Shown: piece by piece, positions 53,348 through 62,625 of the stretch
Layout of the letters: each line of letters starts with the position of its first letter
Numbering within the stretch: the first letter of the stretch is position 1
DNA from: Bradyrhizobium symbiodeficiens
GTDB lineage: Bacteria; Pseudomonadota; Alphaproteobacteria; Rhizobiales; Xanthobacteraceae
Assembly (NCBI RefSeq): GCF_002266465.3
Contig: NZ_CP029427.2
Location: 3,846,501 to 3,910,500 of the forward strand
Length of the DNA stretch: 64,000 nucleotides
Direction: 5' to 3'
Notes under the pieces: generated by a model
What the model was told of the DNA's origin: nothing
What the model saw: only the letters and a program-made list of their open reading frames with translations
The model's database searches: none
Program-made: the position numbers and the translations under genes

Positions 53348-56300
53348 CTACCCCTCGTCCAGCAGCTCGAACAATTCCTCCACCCGCTCGAACGGCGCGT
53401 CCTGCAACTTGGCGTGATGGACCACGCGGTCGCCATCGCGCTGCAACGATTTGCCCCGCGACTTCCGAAGGCGCCCCGGCAGGAACGTTGCGGCTGCAGC
53501 CTCAGGCCCGACGTCGAGGCGGACGATGCCTCTGCGCTTGCATTCGAGCCTGATCCGGGCTGCGGCGAAGAAATCGAGCGCGCCTCTCGGCAGCGGGCCG
53601 AAGCGGCGTGCGGTTTCCTCCTCGAGATCTTCGAGATCGTCCTCATCCTTGCATCTTGCGGCGCGCGCATAGAGTTCGAGGCGCACCGGCTCGGACTGCA
53701 CGTAGGTCTCGGGCAGCATGTCGGCGACCGGCAGGTTCAGGTCAGGCACCCACACCGCCTGCCCCTCGTCGAGCTTCTCCGAGGCCATCTTCAGGAGGTG
53801 GCTGTAGAGCACCGGCCCGAACACCTGGACGTGGCCGGATTGCTCCTCGGAGAACAGGTCGCCTGCGCCTCGCAGATCGAGGTCGCGCTCGCTGATCGCA
53901 AAGCCTGAGCCGGGCTTGCTGAACTCCTCGAGCACGGCCAGCCGCTTCTCGGATTGTCCGGACGCCGTCTCGGTCAACAGATGGGCGAAGGCGCGGATGC
54001 CGCCGCGGCCGACGCGGCCGCGCAGCTGATGCAGCTGGGCAAGGCCGAACTTTTCCGGCCAGCACACCACGATGGTGTTGGCACGGGGAATGTCGAGGCC
54101 GCTCTCGACGATGTTGGTCGCGAGCAGCACGTCGGCCCGCCCCTCGACGAAGCTCATCATGCGGTCGTCGATCTCGTCGGCCGCCAGTCGGCCGTGCAGG
54201 CAGACGATGCGCAGGTCCGGCGCCACCGCCTCCACCCGCGCCAGCATCGGATCGAGATCCTGGATGCGCGGGCAGATCAGGAAACTCTGGCCGTGGCGGC
54301 GCTGCTCGCGCAGCAGAGCCGTCGCGATCGCCGCATCCGACATCGGCGCGATCCGGGTCGCGACCGGCAGCCGGTGCACCGGGGGCGAAGCGATCACGCT
54401 GAGGTCGCGGAAGCCGGCCAGGCCCGCGGCAAGCGTGCGCGGGATCGGCGTCGCGCTCATCATCAGCACATGGACGTTCTTGGCGAGGCCGGAGAGCTTG
54501 GCCTTCTCGGCGGCGCCAAAATGCTGCTCCTCGTCGATGATGACGAGGCCGAGATCGTCGAACCTGACGTCCTTGCCGGTGAGCGCCTGCGTGCCGATCA
54601 CGACCTTGATCCGGCCGCTGCGCAGTCCCTCCCTGGTCTCGCGCAGCGCCGCACCCGAAGTCGCCCGCGACAAATTCCCCACCTCGATGCCGAACGGGGC
54701 AAAGCGCTTCTGGAACGTCGCCACATGCTGCCGTGCCAGCACCGTCGTCGGCACCGCGATCGCCACCTGCTTGCCCGACAGCACGACGGCCGCTGCCGCT
54801 CGCAGCGCCACCTCGGTCTTGCCGAAGCCGACGTCGCCGCAGATCACCCGGTCCATCGGGTGACCGGACGCAAGATCGTCCAGCACGTCGTCGATCGCCT
54901 TGGCCTGGTCGATCGTCGTGAAGTAAGGGAAACGCGCGACGAACTTCTCATAGACCGATCCCGGCGGAACCAGCCTGTCGCCGCGCCGCTTGCGGCGCTG
55001 GCTGATGTGCTTGGCGAGCGCCTTGCCTGCCACCTGGATTTCGCGCTCGGCCTCACCGCGGCGCGCCCACCATGTGCTGCCGTCCGCCTTGTCGAGCGAG
55101 AGCTTGCCGAGCTCGGCCGCGTAAGGCCACATCAGCGCCAGATCGGGCGGCGGCACCAGCACCGCATTGTCGCCGGCGAACTTCAGCCGGATCATCTCCC
55201 GCATCGCGCCGCCGCCGGTGTTCACGGTCTGCAGGCCGTCGAGCACGCCGAGGCCGCGCTGGAGATGGATGACCACCGTGCCCTGCTCAGGCACATCGGC
55301 ATGGTCGAAGGCCGCGCTCCAGGCCCGGGCCATCGGCTGCGCATGATGCGCGCGGCTGCCGAGCACGTCGGAGGCGGTCACGACGACGATAGGCTTCTTG
55401 CCCGGCACGACGAAGCCGGCATCGAGATCGGCCAGAAGCGCCGCCTCGCCGCCCCGCCCCCGTGCCGCCTCGTCCCAGTCTTCGCAGCGCTGCGCCTTGA
55501 GGCCGCTCATCCGTTCCATCACGCGCAAATCGTCCTCATGCGCTGCGACGAGGATCAGCCGCGACCCGGCCCGTCGCGTGTCGTCGACGAAAGCCCGCAA
55601 CGCCTTCCTGGCGGAGGTCAGCTTCGAAAATTCAGGGATGGTCTGGAACGACGAAGCGCGCGGCAACACCTTCATGCCCCGGCAGAGCTGCTTCCAGTCG
55701 CGCCGTCCGAGATATTCGCGCTCACGCTCCGCACGCGGCGCGGCCTCCTCGATCGTATCGAACCAGCCGTCGACATGTGCCGGCACGCCCGCATCGGCGA
55801 TCCATTTGGCGCGTCCGCAATAGTCGAACAGGCTGGCGCGCTTGCCGCCTTTGCCGGCAAGGCCGAGCCGCTCCGACATGGGATCGACGACAAGCTCCCT
55901 GGTTTCGAAGATGATCCTGTGCTCGTTCGGATCGAACGCCACGATCCGCTTGATCGCGCGATCCGAATGCTCGATCCGGAACGGCCCCAACGCGCCCGCA
56001 GGGAATATCTCGAAGGTCTGGCCGTGGAACAGCGCCCCGCCCGGATAGTCCGGCTCGTCATCGAGATCGTATCCGAGCGCTTCGAGGCGCGTCTCCAGAT
56101 CCTGCTCTGAGAACGTGCCGCCGACCTTCAGGCTCACGCTCAGGCGCGACAGGCTCGCCGGTGGCGGCAGTCGCTCCATCACGGCTTCCGCCGTCGAGAC
56201 GAGAAAGAGCGGCTTCTTGGATTTCGCGATGCGCCTCAGGACGGAGGCTCGACGTCCTGCAAGTTCGTGCGACGGCTCGAGCTGATCGAACGGCAAGGTG

Positions 56301-56677
56301 TTCAAGCGCGGAAACACCAGCACCTCGCAGGAGGGGTCGAGCGCGTGAATGACGCTGCCGAGCCGCTCCGCCCTGTTCTCGTTCTCGGCGAGAAAAACGA
56401 TGCCGCTCTGTCCGGACTGTTTCCATTGGACGAGCAGGTGCAGAGCCAGCACGCCGAGCGGCGACGAAGAGGAGATCGCGGCGCGCTGCGCCTCTTTGCT
56501 CTTCCCTGGCAGCGCCTTGCGTGACGACGTCCTGTTCGGTGACGTCTTCTTCGGCGACGCCTTGTTCGGTGACGCCTTCTTCGGCGGCGTCTTGGCCGCT
56601 CGCGCCTTCTTGGTAAGCCTCACTTGAATCCGTTTCTGGTCGTAAACCGTCGTCAACTGAACGCCAGCCGCCCTCAT
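53348..56677 (-). CDS. second Mfd-like DEAD/DEAH helicase with lysine-rich N-terminus
   Basis: A 1109-residue paralogue of Mfd. The UvrB-like region is recognisable (VFPRLNTLPFDQLEPSHELA), the RNA-polymerase-interacting segment is diverged (GTVVIHLQRGLGVLDGLQTV), and the helicase is intact: VICGDVGFGKTEVALRAAAA, IIDEEQHFGAAEK, MSATPIPRTLAAG and LHQLRGRVGRGG. The C-terminal D7-like part is shorter. The N-terminus has Lys/Ser/Pro pentads (KKASPNKASPKKTSPNRTSS) from a 15-bp DNA repeat near 56528-56590. It may bind DNA or act apart from transcription. The canonical mfd is at 13327-16845. Confidence 0.85.
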   Translation of the reverse strand: MRAAGVQLTTVYDQKRIQVRLTKKARAAKTPPKKASPNKASPKKTSPNRTSSRKALPGKSKEAQRAAISSSSPLGVLALHLLVQWKQSGQSGIVFLAENENRAERLGSVIHALDPSCEVLVFPRLNTLPFDQLEPSHELAGRRASVLRRIAKSKKPLFLVSTAEAVMERLPPPASLSRLSVSLKVGGTFSEQDLETRLEALGYDLDDEPDYPGGALFHGQTFEIFPAGALGPFRIEHSDRAIKRIVAFDPNEHRIIFETRELVVDPMSERLGLAGKGGKRASLFDYCGRAKWIADAGVPAHVDGWFDTIEEAAPRAEREREYLGRRDWKQLCRGMKVLPRASSFQTIPEFSKLTSARKALRAFVDDTRRAGSRLILVAAHEDDLRVMERMSGLKAQRCEDWDEAARGRGGEAALLADLDAGFVVPGKKPIVVVTASDVLGSRAHHAQPMARAWSAAFDHADVPEQGTVVIHLQRGLGVLDGLQTVNTGGGAMREMIRLKFAGDNAVLVPPPDLALMWPYAAELGKLSLDKADGSTWWARRGEAEREIQVAGKALAKHISQRRKRRGDRLVPPGSVYEKFVARFPYFTTIDQAKAIDDVLDDLASGHPMDRVICGDVGFGKTEVALRAAAAVVLSGKQVAIAVPTTVLARQHVATFQKRFAPFGIEVGNLSRATSGAALRETREGLRSGRIKVVIGTQALTGKDVRFDDLGLVIIDEEQHFGAAEKAKLSGLAKNVHVLMMSATPIPRTLAAGLAGFRDLSVIASPPVHRLPVATRIAPMSDAAIATALLREQRRHGQSFLICPRIQDLDPMLARVEAVAPDLRIVCLHGRLAADEIDDRMMSFVEGRADVLLATNIVESGLDIPRANTIVVCWPEKFGLAQLHQLRGRVGRGGIRAFAHLLTETASGQSEKRLAVLEEFSKPGSGFAISERDLDLRGAGDLFSEEQSGHVQVFGPVLYSHLLKMASEKLDEGQAVWVPDLNLPVADMLPETYVQSEPVRLELYARAARCKDEDDLEDLEEETARRFGPLPRGALDFFAAARIRLECKRRGIVRLDVGPEAAAATFLPGRLRKSRGKSLQRDGDRVVHHAKLQDAPFERVEELFELLDEG

Positions 56678-56877
56678 TTTCGATTCGGCGACTTCTCGCC
56701 ATGCATATGGGATTTGCCCGGTGAACGCACGCCTGGTGGCAACGTTCGGCGCGGCGCCGCGATCCCGACAATTTGTCTGTTGATCGAGCTCGGACCGGAA
56801 CTAGCGTGGCGCGAGATCTGCGTCTGTCGATGCGACGCTTGGCGCGATTGTAAACATTCTGCGCACGGAGAGAAACG

Positions 56878-57045
56878 AAAAAACCCCAGCGCTTGGAGCC
56901 ACGCTGGGGCGTTTCGAGCAAAATGAACTGGTCAAGCAATGACGTGTTCATAGCAGCGATTTCAGCGCGCGCTTGTGAACTGGTTCACACGTTGCGGCGG
57001 ACAAACGACCTCAGCGCGGGAGCCCTGAGGTCCGCCGTCCTTTGT
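56878..57045 (-). ncRNA. possible small RNA with strong terminator
   Basis: On the minus strand a terminator hairpin (CCCCAGCG / CGCTGGGG, 56884-56909) is followed by six T, yet no convincing protein gene precedes it. Upstream on that strand lie a perfect palindrome GTGAACTGGTTCAC (about 56982-56995) and a stable hairpin with arms ACCTCAG / CTGAGGT inside GGCGG / CCGCC (about 56996-57038). This suggests a structured transcript of about 150-200 bases. The ends are estimates. The rest of 56678-57202 shows no gene. Confidence 0.35.
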
Positions 57046-57202
57046 GGAGAAAGTTTTCTCGCCGCGGGGGCTTTGGGGGCAGTCGTTCCAGAGCCGCCGG
57101 CGGCGGTTCGCCCGTCCAATCACGCCGGAACAGGGTACCGCATTCTCCGGTTTGAGCGCGCACGCTCCACGCGCTAGGGTGCCTGCTTTGACGGAGGCTC
57201 AT

Positions 57203-57442
57203 TTGAAACCAATCATTTTCATCGCTGCCATTGCACTGCTTGCGACGGCTCCCGCCCGCTCACAGCCGCTGGTCGATCCCAACAAGGTTGCGCCCGAATA
57301 TCGCGAGGCGGCCGAGAAGCGCCGGGCCGAGCAGTTGCGCCAGCGCGAATGCGCGCTGAAGGCGGATCTCGAGAAGGTGCTCCCCAGGGATCGCACCGCC
57401 TTTCTCAATCAGTGCCTGGAAACGATGGCGGCTAAGCACTGA
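57203..57442 (+). CDS. small secreted protein, probable TTG start
   Basis: A 79-residue protein with a signal peptide (KPIIFIAAIALLATAPARSQ) and a charged helical mature part (EYREAAEKRRAEQLRQRECA) with two cysteines (ECALK, NQCLE) likely to pair. No ATG fits the signal peptide; TTG at 57203 lies 5 bases after GGAGG and is the best start. Function unknown. Confidence 0.62.
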   Translation: MKPIIFIAAIALLATAPARSQPLVDPNKVAPEYREAAEKRRAEQLRQRECALKADLEKVLPRDRTAFLNQCLETMAAKH

Positions 57443-57600
57443 CCGGCAGTTCCGTCCTGCCTGTTCCGCCACTGGCCATGGCCGGACGATGGCGCTTGCT
57501 TGCGCGGTCCGCAGGCATCCCAAAACGAAGACATTCAAGCTTTCTTCAGACATTTGGGATCATCTGACGATCCATTTTCCAAAGACATTGTTGTCCGCGC

Positions 57601-57885
57601 ATGAGTTCGGTCCAGATTCAGTGCACGCGGTGCAAGGGCGTGTTCCGCGATCGCGCCGGGCGGTTGCAGGACGGCTATTCCAGGCAATGTCCGAGCTGCG
57701 AAGTGGTGCTGTTCTTCGCCGAGGATTCCCAACATCCCTTCGTCAAGCGCGCGATGCGCGATGCGCGCAACGTCCGGAAGCAGATGCGGGAAGCCGAAGC
57801 CGCGAAGCGTGCTGCGCCCGAACCGCAGGGGACGCAGTCGCGGAGGTTCGCCGGACGAACGCGGTCGGTGGGACGCGAGGACTAG
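57601..57885 (+). CDS. small zinc-ribbon protein
   Basis: A 94-residue protein with an N-terminal ribbon: CTRCKGVF and CPSCEVV, spaced like small zinc-finger proteins. A helical basic tail follows (AMRDARNVRKQMREAEAAKR). Possibly RNA- or DNA-binding; no family assigned. Confidence 0.68.
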   Translation: MSSVQIQCTRCKGVFRDRAGRLQDGYSRQCPSCEVVLFFAEDSQHPFVKRAMRDARNVRKQMREAEAAKRAAPEPQGTQSRRFAGRTRSVGRED

Positions 57886-57891
57886 ACTAGC

Positions 57892-58284
57892 TCACCTTCG
57901 CCTCTGCTTCCTCGGAAACAGGCGGTCGCGGATATAGCGCGAGGTCGGCGTCAGGCGGATGCCGCGCGGCTTCTGCCAGGCGGCGCGGTCGATCTCCTTC
58001 TTGTCGCCGATCGCCAACCTGCCTTTGGCCGTCTTGGCAATGAAGATCGCGTCGCTCATCTTGCGGCCGGAGCGCTTGTTCCTCGCCGTCACTTCCTTCC
58101 AGAGGCTGATCCTGCCGAGCTTCAGCTTGGGCAGCTCCTCCCTGATCTCCCGCCGCAGGCAGTCCTTGTCGGACTCGCGCGCGCGCTTGCGGCCGCCCGG
58201 GAACATCCACAGGCCGTCCGACCGCCGTCTGACCAACAATACCTTGCCGCGCCGTGCGGCAACCAGTTTGGAAGACTTCGCCAT
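57892..58284 (-). CDS. Nudix hydrolase
   Basis: A 130-residue enzyme with the Nudix box G-x5-E-x7-REUxEE: GGRKRARESDKDCLRREIRE then EL. The conserved glycine near the end of the box is replaced by proline (ELPKL). The sheet before it is KVLLVRRRSDGLWMFPGGR. Substrate unknown, a nucleoside diphosphate derivative by family. The C-terminus is very basic. Confidence 0.82.
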   Translation of the reverse strand: MAKSSKLVAARRGKVLLVRRRSDGLWMFPGGRKRARESDKDCLRREIREELPKLKLGRISLWKEVTARNKRSGRKMSDAIFIAKTAKGRLAIGDKKEIDRAAWQKPRGIRLTPTSRYIRDRLFPRKQRRR

Positions 58285-58422
58285 TGCACCGTCATTGAGA
58301 CCAGAATCGTCCCAATCGTAACTTGTCTAGTCGAACAGACAAGTTCCCGACGCGCTTTGATCACAGATGCGAGCCGTCGGGTGGCCCGACCCGGCGGAGC
58401 GATCGCGCCGTTCGCGGGGGGA

Positions 58423-59508
58423 TCAGCCCTCGCCCGCCCCCGCCCGATCCTCCGTCCTGATCCAGGCCATCATCATCTCCCAAGCCACCGACAGGATGAT
58501 CGGTCCGATGAACAGGCCGACGATGCCGTGGGCCAGCGTGCCGCCGATCACGCCGACGAAGATCACGATGGTCGGCGTGGTCAGGCCGCGCCCCATCACG
58601 AGCGGCTTCAGCATGGTATCGAGGAAGCCGACGAGGACGAGAAACACGGTCAGCAGCAGCGCCGTGGTGACGTCCTTGGCGGTCCAGATCCAGATGATGA
58701 CAGGCAGCAGCACGAGGAAAGCGCCGATCTGCACGATCGAGAGCAGCAGCACGATGAAGGCGAGAAGGCCGGCGCTCGGCACGGCGGCGAGCTTGAACCC
58801 GATGCCGGCGAGCAGCGCCTGCACGATCGCGACGCCGATCACGCCCTGCGCCACGGCGCGGATGGTCGCGCCCGCGAGCGACAGGAAATGCTCGGTCTGC
58901 TCGGGCACGATGCGAAACAGGAAACCGCGGCCGGCCGCGACCAGCCGCGGCCCATGGGGAAACAGGAAGCCGGCCACGAACACCGAGACCAGGAACTGGA
59001 GCGTCCCGACGCCGGCATCGCCTGCGAGCGAAAGCAGCGGCCCCGCCAGCGGCTGCAGATATGGCGCCACCTCGCGTACCAGCGCGCGGACGTTGGTGTA
59101 GGCCTGGTCCCAGAGCTCGTAGAGCAAGGGGCCGACCAGCGGCCACGATTTGAGCCGTTCGGGCGCGGCCTGGAGCGCCAGATCGCCGGTGCCGAGCTGA
59201 TGCGCCAGCTCGCGCACGCCGTCCACCGCGCTGATGCCGAGCCAGGTCGCCGGACCAATGACGATGCCGAGCGTGATGAGGGTCAGGATCGCTGCTGCGG
59301 TCTTGGGCCGGCCGCCCAGGATTTTGGCGACCCAGCTGAAGGCCGGATAGAACGCGACCGCGAGCACGCCGCTCCAGGCCAGGATCGGCACGAACGGGCG
59401 GATGATCAGGAAGGTCCAGATGATCAGCAGGGCGAGCAGGCCGAGCCGGATCACCAGCTGGATGACGTCCTCGCCCGTCAGCAGCTGACGGAGACTTTTC
59501 ACGGGCAC
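58423..59508 (-). CDS. AI-2E/PerM-family transporter
   Basis: A 361-residue protein with seven to eight membrane segments and a long loop after the third (residues about 85-145). Family marks are IIRPFVPILAWSGVLAVAFY near the start, and QGVIGVAIVQALLAGIGFKL and LAHGIVGLFIGPIILSVAWE near the end. Members export AI-2 or other small molecules, or act as sodium/proton antiporters. Substrate cannot be set here. Confidence 0.83.
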   Translation of the reverse strand: MPVKSLRQLLTGEDVIQLVIRLGLLALLIIWTFLIIRPFVPILAWSGVLAVAFYPAFSWVAKILGGRPKTAAAILTLITLGIVIGPATWLGISAVDGVRELAHQLGTGDLALQAAPERLKSWPLVGPLLYELWDQAYTNVRALVREVAPYLQPLAGPLLSLAGDAGVGTLQFLVSVFVAGFLFPHGPRLVAAGRGFLFRIVPEQTEHFLSLAGATIRAVAQGVIGVAIVQALLAGIGFKLAAVPSAGLLAFIVLLLSIVQIGAFLVLLPVIIWIWTAKDVTTALLLTVFLVLVGFLDTMLKPLVMGRGLTTPTIVIFVGVIGGTLAHGIVGLFIGPIILSVAWEMMMAWIRTEDRAGAGEG

Positions 59509-59652
59509 GGCCTTCCCTGCAACATGAACGCAACCCCCGGTGCTTGCGAGGCCTGGCCGTTATTGCCAGCAACGCATCCGGCGTCAAGACGAGCGGAACC
59601 GGCGTTTGCCCAAGATTAGGAACACATTGGACCATTCCGCATTCGAAAAACG

Positions 59653-59940
59653 ATGACACGCCCGTCCGGAAAGTCCGATGCATTCGCGGGCATACACCGC
59701 GGCATCCACTATTCCCTGAGGCCGAATGCCGCGCCGGGCTATTGGCACTATGCCTATGCGATCGGCGGCATGGTCCGCTCCGGACGGGTGCAAGGTAGGC
59801 TGCGGCTGCTCGCGGTCAGGCGGGTGCAAATGCGCATCGACCGGGACATGCGACCCGGCAGATCACCCGGCGGCGAAGCCGCGCTGATCTCGCATGACCC
59901 GCGATGGCGGCGGCCGCCGGGCTTGGCTAACGCCCGTTAA
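59653..59940 (+). CDS. small basic hypothetical protein
   Basis: A 95-residue protein MTRPSGKSDAFAGIHRGIHY then PGYWHYAYAIGGMVRSGRVQ. Arginine-rich in the second half. The aromatic middle looks conserved, but no family is recognised. No strong ribosome site. Confidence 0.5.
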   Translation: MTRPSGKSDAFAGIHRGIHYSLRPNAAPGYWHYAYAIGGMVRSGRVQGRLRLLAVRRVQMRIDRDMRPGRSPGGEAALISHDPRWRRPPGLANAR

Positions 59941-60023
59941 CCGGATTTCCCCGCCCCGGTTTACGCCACTGCAAACGCCGGTGACTACCGTGGGTCGAGG
60001 TCAACAAAAACCATTCCGTGCAA

Positions 60024-60251
60024 ATGGCCAACAGCATCTGGACGATCGAAGAATTCACCTGTGCAGGTTGCGGCATGAACTACACCGCGACCAGGGAAGA
60101 GCACAGCGAGGCCCACACTGGCAGCTTCAAATGCAGCATCTGCAGCGGCATGGTGCACGCCTGGTCCGGCAAGCATCATTTCTTCGGCTGGCAGGCCGTG
60201 AAGACGAGGCCGCCCGTGTTCGGCAGGCGCTGGGCCGACGTCGAATGGTAG
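60024..60251 (+). CDS. small zinc-ribbon protein
   Basis: A 75-residue protein with two Cys pairs: FTCAGCGMNY and FKCSICSGMV, and conserved aromatics (WSGKHHFFGWQAV). It is a single zinc ribbon, probably binding nucleic acid or a partner. A GTG two codons upstream is an alternative start. Confidence 0.7.
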   Translation: MANSIWTIEEFTCAGCGMNYTATREEHSEAHTGSFKCSICSGMVHAWSGKHHFFGWQAVKTRPPVFGRRWADVEW

Positions 60252-60360
60252 GCTGAGGCACGGCGCCTCCGCCCCGTCATTGCGGCCTGCGTGAACTGCG
60301 GCTTCTGCTACTCTGCGGCATCAGTTAGACTCTCCGCCCCGCAACTGAAGCCGATGGTCA

Positions 60361-62409
60361 ATGTCCGCTCCCTCCGTTCCCCAGATCGCCCTCTACCGCA
60401 ACTGGCTCGCCGAGCAGCGCGGCCTCACTTTTGCTGATTACGAGGACATGCGGCAATGGTCGGTACGCGATCTCGACGGCTTCTGGCGCAGCATCTGGGA
60501 CTATTACGATCTGCAATCGCCGACGCCGTTTGCGGCCGTGCTCGCCGAGCGCAGGATGCCGGGCGCGGTCTGGTTTCCGGGCGCGCAGGTCAACTATGCC
60601 CGGCAGGTGTTCCGGCATGTCGCGTCGGCTGATGCCGCCGGCCTGCCCGCGATCGTCAGCGCCGGTGAAGACGGCAGGCTGACGGAGACGAGTTGGCCGG
60701 AATTGCGGCGCAAGGCGGCCGCGCTCGCGCTGCACCTGAAGGACCAGGGCATCAAGCCCGGCGACCGCGTCGCGGCCTATTTGCCCAATATTCCCGAGAC
60801 CATCGTCGCGTTTCTCGCAAGCGCCAGCATCGGTGCGGTCTGGAGTGTCTGCGCGCCCGACATGGCCGCGCCCGCCGTGATCGACCGCTTCAAGCAGATC
60901 GAACCCAAAGTGCTGATCGCCTGCGACGCCGTCGCCTATGCAGGCCGGCGGCACGACCGGCGCGATGTCGTGGCCGAGTTGCGGCGTGCGCTGCCCACGG
61001 TCGAGCATGTCATCCTGCACGGCGAGACCGTTGCGCCTGCCGCACCGGCGGCACTGCTTTCCGACATCCTCGCAAGGACGAGCGCTGCGGTCGATGCGTT
61101 CGAGCCGATGTGGCTGCCGTTCGATCATCCGCTCTGGATCGTCTATTCCAGCGGCACCACCGGGCTGCCGAAACCGATCGTGCACGGCCATGGCGGCATC
61201 GTCATCGTGGTGCTGGCGCTGCTCGGCCTGCACAACGACATCGGCTGCTCCTATCACCCGAATTCGTTCGGCGAGCGCTATCACTGGTACTCTTCGACCG
61301 GCTGGATCATGTGGAACTCGCAGGTCGGCGGCCTGCTCAGCGGCACCACCTGCTGCATCTTCGACGGCAGCCCCGGCGGCGCAAAGGACAAACCGGACTG
61401 GACCACGCTGTGGCGCTTCGTCGCGCAGTCGAAAGCGACCTTCTTCGGCGCGGGCGCGGCGTTCTTCGCCAACTGCGCCAAGGCCGAGGTCGATCTTGCC
61501 GCCGCCGGCGACCTGTCACGGCTGCGCTGCCTCGGCTCGACCGGCTCACCGCTCAGCGCCGACACGCAAGGCCACTTCAACGAACGCTTTGCAGCTTTGT
61601 CGAAGAGCAACGGCAGCACGGCGCAGGCCGACATCTGGTGGGCGAATATCTCCGGCGGCACGGATTTCGCGGGCGCCTTCATCGGCGGCAATCGCGAGTT
61701 GCCGCAAACGCCCGGCGCGATGCAGTGCCGCCTGCTGGGCGCGGCCGTCGAAGCCTTCAGCGAACAGGGCCGCGCCGTCACGGACGAGGTCGGCGAACTC
61801 GTCTGCACAGAGCCGATGCCCTCGATGCCGCTGTATTTCTGGAACGACGAGGACGGCGCACGCTATCGCGCCAGCTATTTCGAGACCTATCCGGACAATT
61901 TCGACGGCAGCGGCCGCGGGCCGGTGTGGCGGCACGGCGATTGGCTCAAGGTCAACCGTGATGGATCCTGCATCATCTATGGCCGCAGCGATGCCACCAT
62001 CAACCGCCATGGCCTGCGCATGGGCACTAGCGAGCTCTATTCCGCGATCGAGGCGATGCCGGAGGTGCTCGACAGCCTGGTCGTCGACCTCGAATATCTC
62101 GGCCGCGACAGCTACATGCCCTTGTTCGTGGTGCTGCGCGACGGGGTCGCGCTCGACGGCGCGATGCAGGCCAGGATCAACAAGGCGATCGAGGCCGGCC
62201 TCTCCCGCCGGTTTCTGCCGAACGAGATCTTTGCCGTCGCCGAGATCCCGCGCACGCTCTCCGGCAAGAAGCAGGAACTGCCGATCAAGAAGCTCCTGCT
62301 CGGCCATCCGGTCGAGAAGGTCATCAACAAGGAAGCGATGGCCAACCCCGCCTGCCTCGACTGGTATCTCGCCTTCGCGCGCGACTATCTGGCGCGAAGC
62401 GCTGCGTAG
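60361..62409 (+). CDS. acetoacetate-CoA ligase
   Basis: A 682-residue adenylate-forming enzyme activating acetoacetate to acetoacetyl-CoA. That feeds ketone-body and polyhydroxybutyrate turnover, important in rhizobia. The N-terminal acetyl-CoA-synthetase-like extension (SVRDLDGFWRSIWDYYDLQS, FPGAQVNYARQVF) precedes IVYSSGTTGLPKPIVHGHGG (P-loop), HWYSSTGWIMWNSQVGGLLS, WRHGDWLK and GRSDATINRHGLRMGTSELY. The catalytic lysine is in RTLSGKKQELPIKK. Length and the TGWIMWN segment favour acetoacetate over acetate. Confidence 0.93.
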   Translation: MSAPSVPQIALYRNWLAEQRGLTFADYEDMRQWSVRDLDGFWRSIWDYYDLQSPTPFAAVLAERRMPGAVWFPGAQVNYARQVFRHVASADAAGLPAIVSAGEDGRLTETSWPELRRKAAALALHLKDQGIKPGDRVAAYLPNIPETIVAFLASASIGAVWSVCAPDMAAPAVIDRFKQIEPKVLIACDAVAYAGRRHDRRDVVAELRRALPTVEHVILHGETVAPAAPAALLSDILARTSAAVDAFEPMWLPFDHPLWIVYSSGTTGLPKPIVHGHGGIVIVVLALLGLHNDIGCSYHPNSFGERYHWYSSTGWIMWNSQVGGLLSGTTCCIFDGSPGGAKDKPDWTTLWRFVAQSKATFFGAGAAFFANCAKAEVDLAAAGDLSRLRCLGSTGSPLSADTQGHFNERFAALSKSNGSTAQADIWWANISGGTDFAGAFIGGNRELPQTPGAMQCRLLGAAVEAFSEQGRAVTDEVGELVCTEPMPSMPLYFWNDEDGARYRASYFETYPDNFDGSGRGPVWRHGDWLKVNRDGSCIIYGRSDATINRHGLRMGTSELYSAIEAMPEVLDSLVVDLEYLGRDSYMPLFVVLRDGVALDGAMQARINKAIEAGLSRRFLPNEIFAVAEIPRTLSGKKQELPIKKLLLGHPVEKVINKEAMANPACLDWYLAFARDYLARSAA

Positions 62410-62415
62410 CTTCCA

Positions 62416-62625
62416 TCAACCTCCGCCGAAATTGGAGGGATCGAGATTCCTGTTCTCCGACGGAGGGATCGGTGGCCGCCCGGGAAATTTGTACCAGCCG
62501 GGCGGCACCGGCGTGTCCTCGGCCGGGTGAGCGACGACGGGGTGGCGCGGGCGGGCGTGGTGACCCGGCGCAGCGGCAGCCGCGCATCCCGACATCAAGA
62601 GGATCACAATCGGGATGAACCGCAT
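62416..62625 (-). CDS. small secreted protein or lipoprotein, Pro/His-rich
   Basis: A 69-residue protein with MRFIPIVILLMSGCAAAAAP, where the cysteine sits in a possible lipobox (LMSGC). HHARPRHPVVAHP and a Pro-rich end (PPGWYKFPGRPPIPPSENRN) follow. It is related to the protein at 51520-51732 through the HHARxRHPxV segment. Function unknown. Confidence 0.62.
   Translation of the reverse strand: MRFIPIVILLMSGCAAAAAPGHHARPRHPVVAHPAEDTPVPPGWYKFPGRPPIPPSENRNLDPSNFGGG

Noticed and set aside
53954..56110. 718-residue plus-strand frame opposite the Mfd paralogue
   Set aside because: Antisense shadow with His/Arg-rich composition typical of reversed high-GC helicase sequence.
60938..62530. 530-residue plus-strand frame inside the acetoacetate-CoA ligase gene
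   Set aside because: Off-frame Ser/Arg/Ala-rich shadow.
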